Source of the DNA: Pseudoalteromonas neustonica
Lineage (GTDB): Bacteria; Pseudomonadota; Gammaproteobacteria; Enterobacterales; Alteromonadaceae
Length of the DNA stretch: 64,000 nucleotides
NCBI RefSeq assembly: GCF_001653135.1
Contig: NZ_BDDS01000009.1
Coordinates: 119,622-183,621 of the forward strand
Direction: 5' to 3'
The notes below the pieces were generated by a model, which saw only the letters and a list, made by a program, of their open reading frames with translations, was not told where the DNA came from and searched no databases. The stretch's first letter is position 1. Each line of letters begins with the position of its first letter. Made by a program: the position numbers and the translations under genes. Positions 9,083 through 19,069 of this stretch are shown here, piece by piece.

Positions 9083-10615
9083 ATGTTTGAACTTACTCTC
9101 ACACCTGGCCAACTTGATTTAGCGACACTACGCCAAATTAATGTATCGCCAGTAAAATTGACGCTTGCCCAAGATAGCGAAATTAAAATCGCTGCCAGCG
9201 CACAAACTGTTCAAGACGTGATTGATCAACATCGTACTGTGTATGGTATCAATACCGGTTTTGGCTTACTCGCTAATACCAAAATTGCCGAACATGAATT
9301 AGAGCTGTTACAGCGCTCAATTGTGCTTTCGCATGCTGCCGGCATTGGTGCCTACATGGATGACAGTACCGTAAGATTAATGATGGTACTGAAAATTAAT
9401 TCATTATCTCGTGGTTTTTCAGGCATTCGCTTAAAAGTCATTGAGTTTTTTATGCAATTGCTTGAAGCACAAGTTTACCCTTGCGTACCAAAAAAAGGTT
9501 CGGTGGGTGCATCAGGTGATTTAGCGCCATTGTCACACATGTGCTTACCACTGCTTGGTGAAGGCGAAATGCGCTACCAAGGTAAACTAATTAGCGCTGT
9601 TGAAGGCCTTAAAATTGCCAACCTGGAGCCACTGACTTTAGCCGCAAAAGAAGGTTTAGCACTATTAAATGGCACTCAAGCTTCAACTGCATTTGCATTA
9701 CAAGGTTTATTTCGTGCTGAGGATTTATATGCGCAAAGCTGTGCGATTGGCTCTATCAGCATTGAAGCCGCAATGGGCAGTCGTTCACCATTTGATGCGC
9801 GCATCCATGATATACGTGGCCAACGTGGGCAAATAGATACCGCTGCAATTTTCCGCGAGATGTTAAGTGAGCAATCACAGATCAGTGAGGCCCATGTTGA
9901 TTGTGAAAAAGTACAAGACCCATATTGCCTACGCTGCCAACCACAAGTACTCGGCGCATGTTTAACGCAGATTCGCCAAGCCGCTGAAGTATTATTGTGT
10001 GAATCAAATGGAGTGACTGATAATCCACTGGTATTTGCAGATGTGGGCGATATTATCTCTGGTGGTAACTTCCACGCAGAACCAGTCGCAATGGCAGCTG
10101 ATAACTTAGCATTAGCGATTGCCGAAATAGGTGCACTCGCTGAGCGCCGTATCGCGTTATTAATTGATTCAAACCTATCAAAATTGCCACCTTTCTTAGT
10201 TGAAAACGGCGGTGTTAACTCTGGCTTTATGATTGCGCAAGTTACAGCTGCAGCATTAGCATCAGAAAACAAGTCACTGGCACATCCAGCGTCAGTCGAT
10301 AGTTTACCTACTTCAGCAAACCAAGAAGATCATGTGTCGATGGCAACTTTTGCGGCGCGCCGTCTAGGTGAAATGGCCGACAACACGCAAGGCGTACTGG
10401 CAATTGAATGGCTGGCATCAGCACAAGGCTTAGAGTTTAGAAAACCATTACTCGCATCTGAAAAAGTTGAACAAGCCAAAGCAACTCTGCGCACAAAAGT
10501 TAGCTACTACGACAAAGACCGTTATTTCGGCCCCGATATCGAAGCAGCTAACTTGTTATTACAACAAGGCGAGCTGTGTAATTTATTACCTAAAGGCGTA
10601 TTACCATCGTTTTAA
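9083..10615 (+). CDS. hutH: Histidine ammonia-lyase HutH
   Basis: A 510-residue member of the aromatic amino acid lyase family that deaminates L-histidine to urocanate, the first hut step. The Ala-Ser-Gly triplet that cyclises to the MIO prosthetic group is present in [14 protein letters not shown] near residue 143, and YGINTGFG near residue 53 is the conserved active-site loop. It lies two bases after hutU, in the same transcript. The stop overlaps the stop of the convergent NAD-binding gene by four bases. Confidence 0.96.
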   Translation: MFELTLTPGQLDLATLRQINVSPVKLTLAQDSEIKIAASAQTVQDVIDQHRTVYGINTGFGLLANTKIAEHELELLQRSIVLSHAAGIGAYMDDSTVRLMMVLKINSLSRGFSGIRLKVIEFFMQLLEAQVYPCVPKKGSVGASGDLAPLSHMCLPLLGEGEMRYQGKLISAVEGLKIANLEPLTLAAKEGLALLNGTQASTAFALQGLFRAEDLYAQSCAIGSISIEAAMGSRSPFDARIHDIRGQRGQIDTAAIFREMLSEQSQISEAHVDCEKVQDPYCLRCQPQVLGACLTQIRQAAEVLLCESNGVTDNPLVFADVGDIISGGNFHAEPVAMAADNLALAIAEIGALAERRIALLIDSNLSKLPPFLVENGGVNSGFMIAQVTAAALASENKSLAHPASVDSLPTSANQEDHVSMATFAARRLGEMADNTQGVLAIEWLASAQGLEFRKPLLASEKVEQAKATLRTKVSYYDKDRYFGPDIEAANLLLQQGELCNLLPKGVLPSF

Positions 10616-11382
10616 ATATCAAACTGGTAGTTAAAACCAAGTGATTCAATAGCCGAACCATCAATGATGCGTTCGGCACTTTCGTCACTAATAAAGGTAG
10701 GCGTCTGAGTACCATATTGCTGGCATTTTTGTTGATAATAATCTGCTTTTGTAGGGTGAGCAGGATTGACTACATTATAAATTGGCGCTGCAATTTGCCA
10801 TTTATCCAACACGCTAATAATCGCATTAATCACATCTTGCTGCTGCACCATATTAACGCTTTGTCTACTTGAGCTTTGTAGTTCTTTACCAGCCACAAAA
10901 CGACCAGGCTCTCGATCTGGCCCGATCAAACCACCTAATCTAAGTACTTTTCCGCCCGCATTTAAAACACACTGCTCAGCCTCAAGTAACGGTTGCTGGC
11001 GTGGGCTAGTTACTACGATCGGGCTTTGCTCATCATAAATTAAGTTATCTGGCCCATACACTGCCGTTGATGAGCATAATAAAAAACCTTTCGCATTCAT
11101 ATTACCAGCAAGTTCAATCGCTAACTTTAAAGTCTCTAAATAATGGCTATCAGCCTGACGACTACGGGGGGGTATAGCACACACCCACCAAGCATCTTGT
11201 AAATCGAGTTGATGACTTAACTGATTATTTTCAAACACCAATCGGCGCTGAAATGCATGTTGATGTTCAATACCACGATGGGTTCCTTGCACATCCCAGC
11301 CTTGTGCTAGTTGCTGCAAGCATAAAGGGTGCCCAAGCCAACCTGCACCTAATACAATTAAACGTTCTTTTATTGTACCCAT
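10612..11382 (-). CDS. YeeZ-like NAD(P)-dependent epimerase/oxidoreductase
   Basis: A 256-residue Rossmann-fold protein with the dinucleotide-binding motif [10 protein letters not shown] near the N-terminus and the SSTAVYGPD segment near residue 104 typical of atypical or extended SDR/NDP-sugar epimerase relatives such as YeeZ. The usual catalytic YXXXK is not evident. It is a single-gene unit convergent with hutH and divergent from the chemoreceptor. Substrate unknown. Confidence 0.75.
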   Translation of the reverse strand: MGTIKERLIVLGAGWLGHPLCLQQLAQGWDVQGTHRGIEHQHAFQRRLVFENNQLSHQLDLQDAWWVCAIPPRSRQADSHYLETLKLAIELAGNMNAKGFLLCSSTAVYGPDNLIYDEQSPIVVTSPRQQPLLEAEQCVLNAGGKVLRLGGLIGPDREPGRFVAGKELQSSSRQSVNMVQQQDVINAIISVLDKWQIAAPIYNVVNPAHPTKADYYQQKCQQYGTQTPTFISDESAERIIDGSAIESLGFNYQFDI

Positions 11383-11499
11383 TTTGTAACATCGTCCTTA
11401 CAATTTAATAAAATGTTATTCATTTGTCTTACCTCACAATATGGAGATTAGGACTAATATATGATTAGATAAGCTTGCTTACTCTACTAAATAATAAGA

Positions 11500-13539
11500 A
11501 TGTGTGCACTTATGTTAAAAAATTTATCATTGCGAAAAAAAATATTATTGCTAATCGGTGGCACTATCACTGTGCTGTTGATCGCTGCTTCATCTTACTT
11601 TGTTAATCATATCGCTTCATTATCACGCCAAAGTATTGAACGGGAAGCTCACAGTTATCTGCAAAGTGAGCAACTCTCAATGCAAGGTTATTTTGCCCAA
11701 TACGGAAAACTGGTCAATACATTCGTTAATAATCCCCATTTAGTAAATTGGTTTGATGCATGGGATAAACGAGATCAAACACTAACAGGTGCGCCTGGCT
11801 ACGATGAAGTAAACCAAGATTTTGTGCGTATTAGTAGCAATGATGAGAATATCTTATCAGCATTTTTTGCTTCAGCTAAAACGGGTGAATACTTTAAAGA
11901 ACACGAACGGACTACTCACTACAATGGTCAGCCATATTACGCGTATAAGAGAGGATGGTGGCAGGATGCATTAAAAATAAATCGCTTATATGTTGGCCCA
12001 ATTTCAGTTGATCTAACAACTGGTAATGCTTCTGCCGTTGTGCAACAACCAGTGTATAACCAACAAGGTGAATTAGTTGGTTTCGGTGGTGTGGACTTAC
12101 AGCTCAACAAAATCAATAAAATGGTTGAAGACGTTCGTTTTAATGGTCAAGGCTATGGCTTCTTGCTTGATGGAGACCAAAAAGTTGTTCATTTATCTAA
12201 ACGTACTAATCATAAACTTTCAGTAACTGACGAGGGACCCAATGGCAAACAAGGCTTAGATGCCCTCGAAAAACAATTCAGCGACACTCAAGGATTTACT
12301 GAACTTAATCTGCAAATGAAGAATACTATTAGCGGTGATGCTACAGTCATTTTAAAAGGCCAAGAGTATTTTGTTGTTTATAACCGCTTACAATTAGAGC
12401 AGCCATCTTTAGACTGGTATGTGGGTATTTTAGTGCCAAGAACAATGATTGATGAGCCAGTTAACGAAGCGGTCATGACGACGACGACATCTGTTGTGGT
12501 TATTCTATTGATCATCATTGCAATGATCTTGTGGGCTACTCACATGATCTCAAAACCGATAATTACACTGACTCATATTATGCGCGACATTGCCTCAGGC
12601 GATGGTGATTTAACTCAAAAAATCACCATCGATAGCCAAGATGAAGTTGGCCAGCTTGCGTTGCACATGAACACATTTATCGATAAGTTGCGTGCCATGA
12701 TGCTCGACACAGCGGCTCAAGCAGAACAACTAACTAACGCCGCGGCGCAATTAAAATCAGTGTCGCAAAAAACCAATGATGAAATTCAGCAGGAAAAACA
12801 ACAGGTCGATAGTGTTAGTGCCGCAGTGACTGAAATGGCTTCTACAGTAATGGAGATCTCGCGTAACGCTCAACACACTAATAATGCAGCTGAAGAAGTG
12901 CAACATATCACCGCAGACGGAACATCGCGCTCGCAAAATGCACAAAGTGTGATGACGGCACTCGCTGAGCATATTGGCGAAGCATCAAAAGTGGTTGCGG
13001 GCCTTGAGCAAGAAAGTAGCAATATTGGTGCGGTTGTTGACGTGATAAATGCCATCGCAGATCAGACGAACCTGTTGGCGCTCAATGCAGCCATTGAAGC
13101 CGCGCGTGCTGGTGAGCAAGGCCGTGGCTTTGCTGTTGTTGCCGATGAAGTTCGATCGCTTGCAAGTCGTACACAAGAATCAACGGATGACATTCGCAAT
13201 ATGATTTCACGCTTACAGCAAATTGCGCAGCAAGCTTCCACTATGATGCAACAAGGACAAGAGCGCGCACAAAGTTCGGTGGCACAAACACAAGAGGTGT
13301 TAGATGCATTGCAGAACATTGCAGACTCAGTGACTAAGGTACAAGATCAAAGTCATCACATTGCCACCTCAACCGAGCAACAAACAGTGGTTGCTGAAGA
13401 TATAAATAATAGCTTAGCTGCTATCAACCATTTAGTGAATAGTACTGCAGATCATGCACTTGAACTTGCAGACGAAGCGCGCGATCTCAATGATCTTGCA
13501 AGCTCATTGAACAATACTGTAAACCAATTCAAACTTTAA
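11500..13539 (+). CDS. Methyl-accepting chemotaxis protein (dCache-HAMP-MA)
   Basis: A 679-residue transducer: cytoplasmic N-terminus, first membrane helix about 15-35, a large periplasmic dCache-like sensor (about 38-325), second helix about 325-350, a HAMP domain (about 350-405) and a C-terminal signalling domain with the hairpin core [20 protein letters not shown] that contacts CheA/CheW. An in-frame ATG four codons downstream (11512) is an equally plausible start. The ligand is not deducible. dCache receptors often bind amino acids or organic acids, but linkage to the hut genes is only neighbourhood. A terminator follows. Confidence 0.92.
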   Translation: MCALMLKNLSLRKKILLLIGGTITVLLIAASSYFVNHIASLSRQSIEREAHSYLQSEQLSMQGYFAQYGKLVNTFVNNPHLVNWFDAWDKRDQTLTGAPGYDEVNQDFVRISSNDENILSAFFASAKTGEYFKEHERTTHYNGQPYYAYKRGWWQDALKINRLYVGPISVDLTTGNASAVVQQPVYNQQGELVGFGGVDLQLNKINKMVEDVRFNGQGYGFLLDGDQKVVHLSKRTNHKLSVTDEGPNGKQGLDALEKQFSDTQGFTELNLQMKNTISGDATVILKGQEYFVVYNRLQLEQPSLDWYVGILVPRTMIDEPVNEAVMTTTTSVVVILLIIIAMILWATHMISKPIITLTHIMRDIASGDGDLTQKITIDSQDEVGQLALHMNTFIDKLRAMMLDTAAQAEQLTNAAAQLKSVSQKTNDEIQQEKQQVDSVSAAVTEMASTVMEISRNAQHTNNAAEEVQHITADGTSRSQNAQSVMTALAEHIGEASKVVAGLEQESSNIGAVVDVINAIADQTNLLALNAAIEAARAGEQGRGFAVVADEVRSLASRTQESTDDIRNMISRLQQIAQQASTMMQQGQERAQSSVAQTQEVLDALQNIADSVTKVQDQSHHIATSTEQQTVVAEDINNSLAAINHLVNSTADHALELADEARDLNDLASSLNNTVNQFKL

Positions 13540-13555
13540 CGACTCTACAAACCAT

Positions 13556-13586
13556 AAAAAGAGTGCGCTTACAGCACTCTTTTTTG
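13556..13586 (+). terminator. Intrinsic terminator after the chemoreceptor gene
   Basis: AAAAAGAGTGC, a 7-base loop and GCACTCTTTTTT form an 11-bp stem running into a T tract 17 bases after the chemoreceptor stop codon. Confidence 0.88.
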
Positions 13587-13653
13587 TTGCAGATCAATAC
13601 TGACATTACACAGCTTTTTTATAATTGTTAAAACAATCGTAAAGGTGCGCGTG

Positions 13654-15027
13654 ATGATTAATTTACCCAAGTGGGATCAAAGCTTAATAAATAAATACAA
13701 TGTGTCTGGACCAAGGTACACCTCCTACCCCACAGCATTGTCGTTTGATGATGGCTACCAACAGCAAGATTTGCTCCGTGCAATTAATTCATCCAATAAT
13801 CGCAGCTTATCTTTATATATTCATATCCCGTTTTGTAGCCAGCTTTGCTATTACTGTGGTTGTAACAAAGTGATTACCCGCCATCAATCAAAAGCTGATC
13901 TGTATCTTGATTACCTTGAAAAAGAAATCATTGCGCAAGCACCGTTATTTGAACAATATCATGTTGAACAGCTACATTTAGGGGGTGGCACACCCACTTT
14001 TTTAACCGCCGAACAAATGAGTCGCTTAATCTCGTTATTAAACCAACACTTTAAATTTACAGCCAATGCTGAGCGTGGTATTGAAATAGATCCACGATCA
14101 CTAGCTGATGGTATGCTCAGCCACTTACGCACACTTGGTTTTAATCGCGTGTCGTTTGGAATTCAAGATTTTAATGATGCAGTACAGCTTGCAGTCAATC
14201 GCCCACAAAGTGCCGATGATGTGAAAGGCTTGATTAGTGAAGCCCGCAAGCTTGGCTTTACATCAATTAACGCTGATATGATTTATGGCTTACCTTTGCA
14301 AACGCCTCAGAGCTTTAAAGAAACGATAGATCAGCTTATTGCCCTTAGTCCTGATCGTGTCTCTGTATTTAATTATGCACATTTACCCGAGCGCTTTGCC
14401 GCGCAGCGCAAAATTAAAGATGCCGATCTGCCTAACGCGCACGATAAACTTACCATGTTTAAAAATACCTTAGAGCAAATGAGCGATGCTGGTTATCAAT
14501 TTATCGGGATGGATCACTTTGCTAAAACCACAAATGAATTAGCCGTCGCGCAAAATAGTCAACAATTACATCGTAACTTTCAAGGCTATACCACCCATGG
14601 AAACTGTGATTTACTGGGGTTAGGCGTATCGTCTATTTCACAAATCGGCACTGCCATTTTACAGAACCAAAAAGAGTTGAAGCATTATTACTACGCCCTA
14701 GATCATCAACTTGGCTGTGCAATAACTAAAGGAATGCAACTGGACAGCGATGACGTGATACGCGCAACTGTCATCAAACAACTTATTTGTCACTTTGAAC
14801 TCAATATGCAAAGCATTGCTGATCTATATCAACTCGACTTTGAGCACTACTTTGAAAGCTCGCTCAAAGCTCTAGAGCCACTAATTGCCGACGGTATGGT
14901 AGCTATTGACGGCAAACGTATTATTGTCACCGCTCGTGGTAATTTGTTTATTCGTATAATTTGTATGTGCTTTGATGCTCATTTGCAAAAACAAATAAAC
15001 GCGACGCGATTCTCACGAGTAATTTAG
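13654..15027 (+). CDS. hemN: Oxygen-independent coproporphyrinogen III dehydrogenase
   Basis: A 457-residue radical-SAM enzyme. CSQLCYYCGCNK near residue 62 holds the CX3CX2CXC ligands of HemN, preceded by YNVSGPRYTSYPTA, a hallmark of true HemN rather than HemW. It decarboxylates coproporphyrinogen III to protoporphyrinogen IX under low oxygen. The ATG at 13654 is preferred over the GTG three codons upstream because AAAGG lies about nine bases before it. I searched the 115-base upstream region for an FNR box and found only a 14-base dyad, ATTGTTAAAACAAT at 13624-13637, with the wrong spacing. A shared terminator separates it from the convergent DUF2489 gene. Confidence 0.95.
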   Translation: MINLPKWDQSLINKYNVSGPRYTSYPTALSFDDGYQQQDLLRAINSSNNRSLSLYIHIPFCSQLCYYCGCNKVITRHQSKADLYLDYLEKEIIAQAPLFEQYHVEQLHLGGGTPTFLTAEQMSRLISLLNQHFKFTANAERGIEIDPRSLADGMLSHLRTLGFNRVSFGIQDFNDAVQLAVNRPQSADDVKGLISEARKLGFTSINADMIYGLPLQTPQSFKETIDQLIALSPDRVSVFNYAHLPERFAAQRKIKDADLPNAHDKLTMFKNTLEQMSDAGYQFIGMDHFAKTTNELAVAQNSQQLHRNFQGYTTHGNCDLLGLGVSSISQIGTAILQNQKELKHYYYALDHQLGCAITKGMQLDSDDVIRATVIKQLICHFELNMQSIADLYQLDFEHYFESSLKALEPLIADGMVAIDGKRIIVTARGNLFIRIICMCFDAHLQKQINATRFSRVI

Positions 15028-15044
15028 CCTAAATGGTCAAAACA

Positions 15045-15070
15045 AAAAAGCAGACCTAGGTCTGCTTTTT
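15045..15070. terminator. Bidirectional terminator between hemN and the DUF2489 gene
   Basis: AAAAAGCAGACC followed at once by GGTCTGCTTTTT around a central CCTAGG makes a perfect palindrome with A and T tracts on both sides. It can end transcription from hemN (plus) and from yihI-DUF2489 (minus). Confidence 0.88.
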
Positions 15071-15092
15071 CAATTTAGCTATTGTGAACAAG

Positions 15093-15605
15093 TTAGTTAA
15101 AAACGACATTCTCGCTGCCCGGAGCAGCTTTGAAGTCTTCAATGATTTTCTCACAGTCAGCTTTAATCGCATCAGCGTTACTTTCTTCAGCACGCCAGCG
15201 TGCACTATCTAGCTTAAATATTTCTTTCTTTGAATACTTTTTACGCGCATCATGAGTCGGCATTTCTTTAACCACTTCATACATCGCAAAAATACCAGGA
15301 TAACGCATAGTAAGGTCATCATCATGTTCAAAGCTATATTGCGACATCAACACCCAAATACGTAAACAGCCTTCAGAGAACTCACACTGCTCTTGATGCA
15401 TTGCTCGAGCAATCAAATGAATACTATCTGCAAGCTTAGCATTGCGCTCTAAACGAGATTTAGCAAGCTTTGCTTGCTGCTTAGCCTGCTCTTTAGCTAT
15501 GAGCTTCTTTTGCGCACTCACCTTATACAGCAATTGCCCTGCATAAAATGCCAACCCTGCGATGATCACAGCGCCCACACACAGAGCTAAGATCATCACA
15601 TTCAT
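15093..15605 (-). CDS. DUF2489 family protein, single membrane anchor
   Basis: A 170-residue protein with one N-terminal membrane helix (about residues 3-22), a charged Lys/Ala-rich coiled stretch (about 30-60) and a mostly helical acidic C-terminal domain. Its position between yihI and hemN matches the place of DUF2489 proteins in related marine gammaproteobacteria, which is the main basis of the call. The A of its ATG is the last base of the yihI stop (TAATG), so the two are translationally coupled. Function unknown. Confidence 0.8.
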   Translation of the reverse strand: MNVMILALCVGAVIIAGLAFYAGQLLYKVSAQKKLIAKEQAKQQAKLAKSRLERNAKLADSIHLIARAMHQEQCEFSEGCLRIWVLMSQYSFEHDDDLTMRYPGIFAMYEVVKEMPTHDARKKYSKKEIFKLDSARWRAEESNADAIKADCEKIIEDFKAAPGSENVVFN

Positions 15606-16192
15606 TATTTATCGTCCTCATCATCTAGCCATTCATTGGCTAAATCATTAGATAAATAATTATCAAAGTCACTGTTACTTTCTTCGATGAAATCTTCATC
15701 ATCAAAGTCATCCCCGTCTTCATCTTCTATACCAAGCAATTCACATAACTCTTGATGACGGTCGATACGACTGTTGAAGTATTTTGCATCTTTACCTGTT
15801 AATAGAGTACCGCTTTCATGTATCTCAACTAGTTTTAACAAACGCTCATCATTTTCTAGCGCTTCCAGTTCTTGCTCTGGCGTAAACTCTGGCTGCACAA
15901 CTTTTTTCAACTCAACTTGTGGCTTTAAGTTACGCTTTAATTCAATGACAGGCTCTGGTGCAACAGCAACTAAAGATATTGGCTTTTTACTACCAACACG
16001 CTTATCTTTATTATGCTGATTACTTTTTGTATCAGGCTTTAAAGCTTCAATCGAATTACGTGAACCTGACTTAGCGCCTTTGGTTTTTTTAACACGTTGT
16101 TCTTTCAGTGCACGCATTTCTTTAAGCTTATCTTGGCTTAAACGAACAGGGCCATTTGATGGGCTTTTACGTGATTTTTTCGTTCTACTCAT
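15605..16192 (-). CDS. yihI: Der GTPase-activating protein YihI
   Basis: A 195-residue hydrophilic protein: a strongly basic N-terminus starting MSRTKKSRKSP, a middle linker with many Lys and Pro, a helical segment and a very acidic C-terminal tail rich in Asp and Glu. This charge layout and length match YihI, which stimulates the GTPase Der (EngA) and so modulates 50S ribosome assembly. It is first in the yihI-DUF2489 unit. A palindrome TTTATACTTTTAAGTATAAA lies about 120 bases upstream and may mark the promoter. Confidence 0.88.
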   Translation of the reverse strand: MSRTKKSRKSPSNGPVRLSQDKLKEMRALKEQRVKKTKGAKSGSRNSIEALKPDTKSNQHNKDKRVGSKKPISLVAVAPEPVIELKRNLKPQVELKKVVQPEFTPEQELEALENDERLLKLVEIHESGTLLTGKDAKYFNSRIDRHQELCELLGIEDEDGDDFDDEDFIEESNSDFDNYLSNDLANEWLDDEDDK

Positions 16193-16361
16193 ATCTTGAT
16201 CATCTCACTTAAGAGGTTTTGAGCAACACTCATTTAGCGTTGCGATGCTGGCCTTGCCAGAAGAATTTGGTTTGTGCGGATTGAGGTTGGGTAACTCGAC
16301 TACTAGCGCACTTTATACTTTTAAGTATAAACGGTTGCCATTGTAACAGGACAAATAAAAA

Positions 16362-16388
16362 GGCGGTAGAGAAAACATCTCTACCGCC
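16362..16388 (-). terminator. Minus-strand terminator without an assigned gene
   Basis: GGCGGTAGAG, a 7-base loop and CTCTACCGCC make a perfect 10-bp stem. Read on the minus strand it runs into TTTTTATTTG. No annotated minus-strand gene ends here, so it implies an unannotated minus-strand transcript starting in the intergenic region to its right. Confidence 0.8.
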
Positions 16389-16456
16389 TGCTAATCTGAG
16401 CGCCATTTAACTGGACACTTCTCCCTTCGACTTTTTAGTCTTTATTTTTATTGTTA

Positions 16457-16690
16457 TTATTGTTGTTCCATTTTTTTATTATATTTACCTTCCGTGTGGC
16501 ATTCCATTTTATTATTATTTTTTAACTTCCATGACTTTTTATTATTATCGGTCTTCATTGACACTTTTTTAGTATTTCCTTTGAGAACATCAACCGATGT
16601 TTTAACCCCAGTATTATCGCCGTACTACTTTCCGTATAGTTAAATCCATATTGTTTTTATTGTTTCAGCGACAGGGGTTAATTTACGCAT
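16457..16690 (-). pseudogene. Small lysine/asparagine-rich frame broken by two stops
   Basis: From an ATG at 16690 one frame runs 78 codons to TAA at 16457-16459, but is interrupted by TAA at 16640-16642 and TAG at 16625-16627. Upstream of them it reads MRKLTPVAETIKTIWI. Downstream it is open for over 50 codons with a protein-like composition (K, N, T rich) and includes an internal ATG at 16558 that would give a 33-residue peptide ending KYNKKMEQQ. TTGAGC and TATAAA spaced 16 bases apart lie just upstream near 16710-16740, and a terminator lies 70 bases downstream. It may be a decayed small gene, a leader plus short peptide, or an RNA gene. I do not recognise it. Confidence 0.35.
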
Positions 16691-16871
16691 TAATAAATTT
16701 GTTACAACTAATTTATATAATATTTATTGCACCGCTCAAATTGCAACATGACGAAAACATTAAATTACAATAGGTTACTTCAATAAGTGAAATTAAAATA
16801 AGACTTAGCTTACAACGCAGCATGGTCAATGTCTCACAGGCGAGTAGGTTATATCGGCAAATTCTGGACAC

Positions 16872-16897
16872 AAAAAAAGCAGCGAATGCTGCTTTTT
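16872..16897 (-). terminator. Terminator of the cytochrome c4 gene
   Basis: AAAAAGCAGC, loop GAAT, GCTGCTTTTT form a 10-bp stem. On the minus strand the stem is followed by seven T. It lies about 50 bases after the cytochrome c4 stop codon. Confidence 0.88.
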
Positions 16898-16946
16898 ATC
16901 ATTAGTATAGAGCTTAGTACTAAAAACCAAGCTATTCCATACTACT

Positions 16947-17579
16947 TTAGTGTAGACCACCTAAGTACTTAGAAAGTACTTCGATATCTTTATCTGTTAG
17001 TTTTTGAGCAATATCTTTCATCATTCCATTTAAATCATTTTCACGTGAGCCATCACGGAATTTCTCAAGCTGTGCTTTGATATATTCTGGATGTTGGAAA
17101 GAAATTTTTGGAAACTTAGCTAATGAAGAACCATTGCCGCGTGGACCATGACATGATGCACACGATGGAATACCACGTTCAGCATCTCCAGCTTTAAAAA
17201 GCATTGCGCCAACTTCAACTACATCTTTAGGTGTTTCACCTTCAGACATGTTTAATGACGAAAAATAAGCTGATAAGTCTTTCATGTCTTGATCGCTTAA
17301 TGGCATTGCCATTGCGCTCATAACAGGATCCATTCGGCCGCTTTTGCCACCCGAAGTCATACCAAGTTTAAATTCGGTAAGTTGCTTGTATATGTAATCT
17401 GCGTGTTGGCCTGCAATTTTCGGGTAGATATTAATCGGTGCATTACCGTCTGGGCCGTGACAAGCCGCACACGTTGCTGATTTTTCTTTACCTGCGTTTA
17501 CATCGCCATCAAATGCTGTTGCGTTGCTTGCTGACAACGCACCAAGCAATATAGTTAAAGATAGTGCTATTTTTTTCAT
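16947..17579 (-). CDS. Dihaem cytochrome c4
   Basis: A 210-residue periplasmic electron carrier. A signal peptide (MKKIALSLTILLGALSASNA, cleaved about residue 22) precedes two similar cytochrome c domains, each with a CXXCH haem site: CAACHG near residue 35 and CASCHG near residue 130. Conserved Met ligands lie in the MAMPLSD region and MMKDIA segment. It passes electrons from the bc1 complex or other donors to terminal oxidases. The open frame extends ten codons upstream, but the signal peptide fixes the start at 17579. Divergent from engB. Confidence 0.93.
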   Translation of the reverse strand: MKKIALSLTILLGALSASNATAFDGDVNAGKEKSATCAACHGPDGNAPINIYPKIAGQHADYIYKQLTEFKLGMTSGGKSGRMDPVMSAMAMPLSDQDMKDLSAYFSSLNMSEGETPKDVVEVGAMLFKAGDAERGIPSCASCHGPRGNGSSLAKFPKISFQHPEYIKAQLEKFRDGSRENDLNGMMKDIAQKLTDKDIEVLSKYLGGLH

Positions 17580-17859
17580 GGTGAATTCTCTGTTCCGACC
17601 CTGTATCATCTACAATATGGATGTTGTGATATGTATATTCTACACGATAATAAATTCTCTGGCACGTTTTCTACTCACATTAAACTTATAAATTATAGGG
17701 TTTTGACCTAGATTAAGCTTTAGTTGCATAGTTTTACTCAATTTTAAGCCCTTTTGAAGACCTAAAGACGCTTTTTAATACGGCTGTAATAGTATAAAAT
17801 ACGCGCCTTGAGTAAAATTAGTTTACTCTTCTTCTTTATTTATGTACTTAGGAAAGCCT

Positions 17860-18525
17860 GTGCTCAAATCTCGTATCAAATATAACACTGCGTCGTTCGT
17901 TACCAGCGCTCCAGACATCACTAAATTACCTGCTGATACGGGAATTGAAGTTGCATTTGCTGGTCGCTCCAACGCAGGTAAATCGAGTGCGCTAAATGCA
18001 CTAACAGATCAAAAACTAGCACGTACCAGTAAAACGCCTGGTCGTACACAGCTGATCAATACATTTGAGCTTGCTGATGTTGATGATATGCGTTTAATCG
18101 ATTTACCTGGTTATGGTTTTGCTAAAGTACCAATCGAAATGAAAAAGAAGTGGCAGAAATCATTAGGTGAGTATCTGCAAAAACGCCAAAGCTTAAAAGG
18201 TATCGTGATTTTAATGGATATTCGCCACCCATTAAAAGATTTAGACCGTGATTTAATTAACTGGGCTATTGGCAGTGAAATTCCTGTGTTAGCGCTTTTA
18301 ACAAAGGCTGATAAGCTAAAACAAGGTGCACGTAAAGCACAAGTATTGCAAGTTCGCCGTGAGCTTAGCACACTTGATGGTGACATCACTGTGCATGCCT
18401 TTTCATCATTAAAAGGCACAGGCTTACCTGAAGTTGCTAAAAAATTAGATGAATGGTTCTTAGGGCCTATCATCGCTATCCCGCCACAAGAACCAGAACA
18501 AACACCTGAATCAGATGCGAGTTAA
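17860..18525 (+). CDS. engB: Ribosome biogenesis GTPase EngB (YihA/YsxC)
   Basis: A TRAFAC-class GTPase of about 221 residues, with G1 [11 protein letters not shown]2 region TPGRTQ, G3 DLPGYGFA and G4 TKADK, required for 50S subunit assembly. The GTG at 17860 is chosen because AGGAAA precedes it at proper spacing. An in-frame ATG six codons earlier (17842) has no Shine-Dalgarno but is an alternative. In enteric bacteria and vibrios engB lies convergent to polA with the Spot 42 RNA gene between them. Here the same pair is separated by DUF1285, YceI and a lipase operon. Confidence 0.94.
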   Translation: MLKSRIKYNTASFVTSAPDITKLPADTGIEVAFAGRSNAGKSSALNALTDQKLARTSKTPGRTQLINTFELADVDDMRLIDLPGYGFAKVPIEMKKKWQKSLGEYLQKRQSLKGIVILMDIRHPLKDLDRDLINWAIGSEIPVLALLTKADKLKQGARKAQVLQVRRELSTLDGDITVHAFSSLKGTGLPEVAKKLDEWFLGPIIAIPPQEPEQTPESDAS

Positions 18526-18544
18526 ACTCAGCTTAGTTAAACAA

Positions 18545-19069
18545 CTACACATTTAAATAAAAACGCTGCCCTGCAGATTGAATGAAATAGCCTTGCTCAT
18601 CAGCTTGTGCTATTTCTTCAGCCCACTGATAAAATACACTTCTCGCTATTCGTGCACTACATCCATTTGGTAATTGTAAATAAGGTATGTCATTGCCTTG
18701 ATAGTTTTGCATTACCAATGGTAAATCAGCACTGACCAACCACGTTCTTTCTATGTTGTCACGACAACACAGTACTGTGCCTTGCGCTGTCTGCTCCATG
18801 TGCCATGCAATAATATTAAAAGGCGCATCAATAACTGTAATTGCGATTTTCTCAACGGGTGTTTTTAAGTAAAACTGACCTTGCTCTTTACATAATACGC
18901 TAGCAAATAGCTTAACCATTGCATTGCGTGTTATCTCGCTACCTGCATAATGCCATTTGCCTTGCGCATCAATAACAATGGGCAACTCCCCACAATGAGC
19001 CGGTTGCCAACTATCAAACGGTTTGCTTGGCTGACTAAATTGGGCAGCCAACTCTTTGAGTGAGATCAC
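18545..19069 (-). CDS. DUF1285 family protein
   Basis: A 174-residue soluble protein whose segment LPIVIDAQGKWHYAGSEIT (residues 28-46) is typical of DUF1285, a family of unknown function common in proteobacteria. No signal peptide, membrane helix or catalytic motif is visible. It overlaps the upstream YceI gene by ATGA and is convergent with engB. In other gammaproteobacteria DUF1285 genes are also found near engB/polA, which supports the call. Confidence 0.85.
   Translation of the reverse strand: MISLKELAAQFSQPSKPFDSWQPAHCGELPIVIDAQGKWHYAGSEITRNAMVKLFASVLCKEQGQFYLKTPVEKIAITVIDAPFNIIAWHMEQTAQGTVLCCRDNIERTWLVSADLPLVMQNYQGNDIPYLQLPNGCSARIARSVFYQWAEEIAQADEQGYFIQSAGQRFYLNV

Larger units (their letters stand above)
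16193..16946. other. 754-base intergenic region between yihI and cytochrome c4
   Basis: It contains, in order, a 20-base palindrome at 16312-16331 near the expected yihI promoter, a strong minus-strand terminator (16362-16388), a stop-interrupted minus-strand frame (16457-16690), an AT-rich putative minus-strand promoter near 16710-16740, and the cytochrome c4 terminator. The plus strand is rich in TTATTATT-like runs between 16440 and 16560. No recognised gene family was seen. Confidence 0.5.

Noticed and set aside
9676..10272. 198-residue minus-strand frame inside hutH
   Set aside because: It is a shadow of the hutH coding strand, with no ribosome site and a composition typical of antisense translation.
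13062..13319. Cys-rich minus-strand frame inside the chemoreceptor
   Set aside because: Antisense of the highly conserved signalling hairpin. No independent support.
13624..13637. ATTGTTAAAACAAT as an FNR box of hemN
   Set aside because: FNR boxes need five-base half sites separated by four bases. Here the halves are separated by two and have TTGTT rather than TTGAT.
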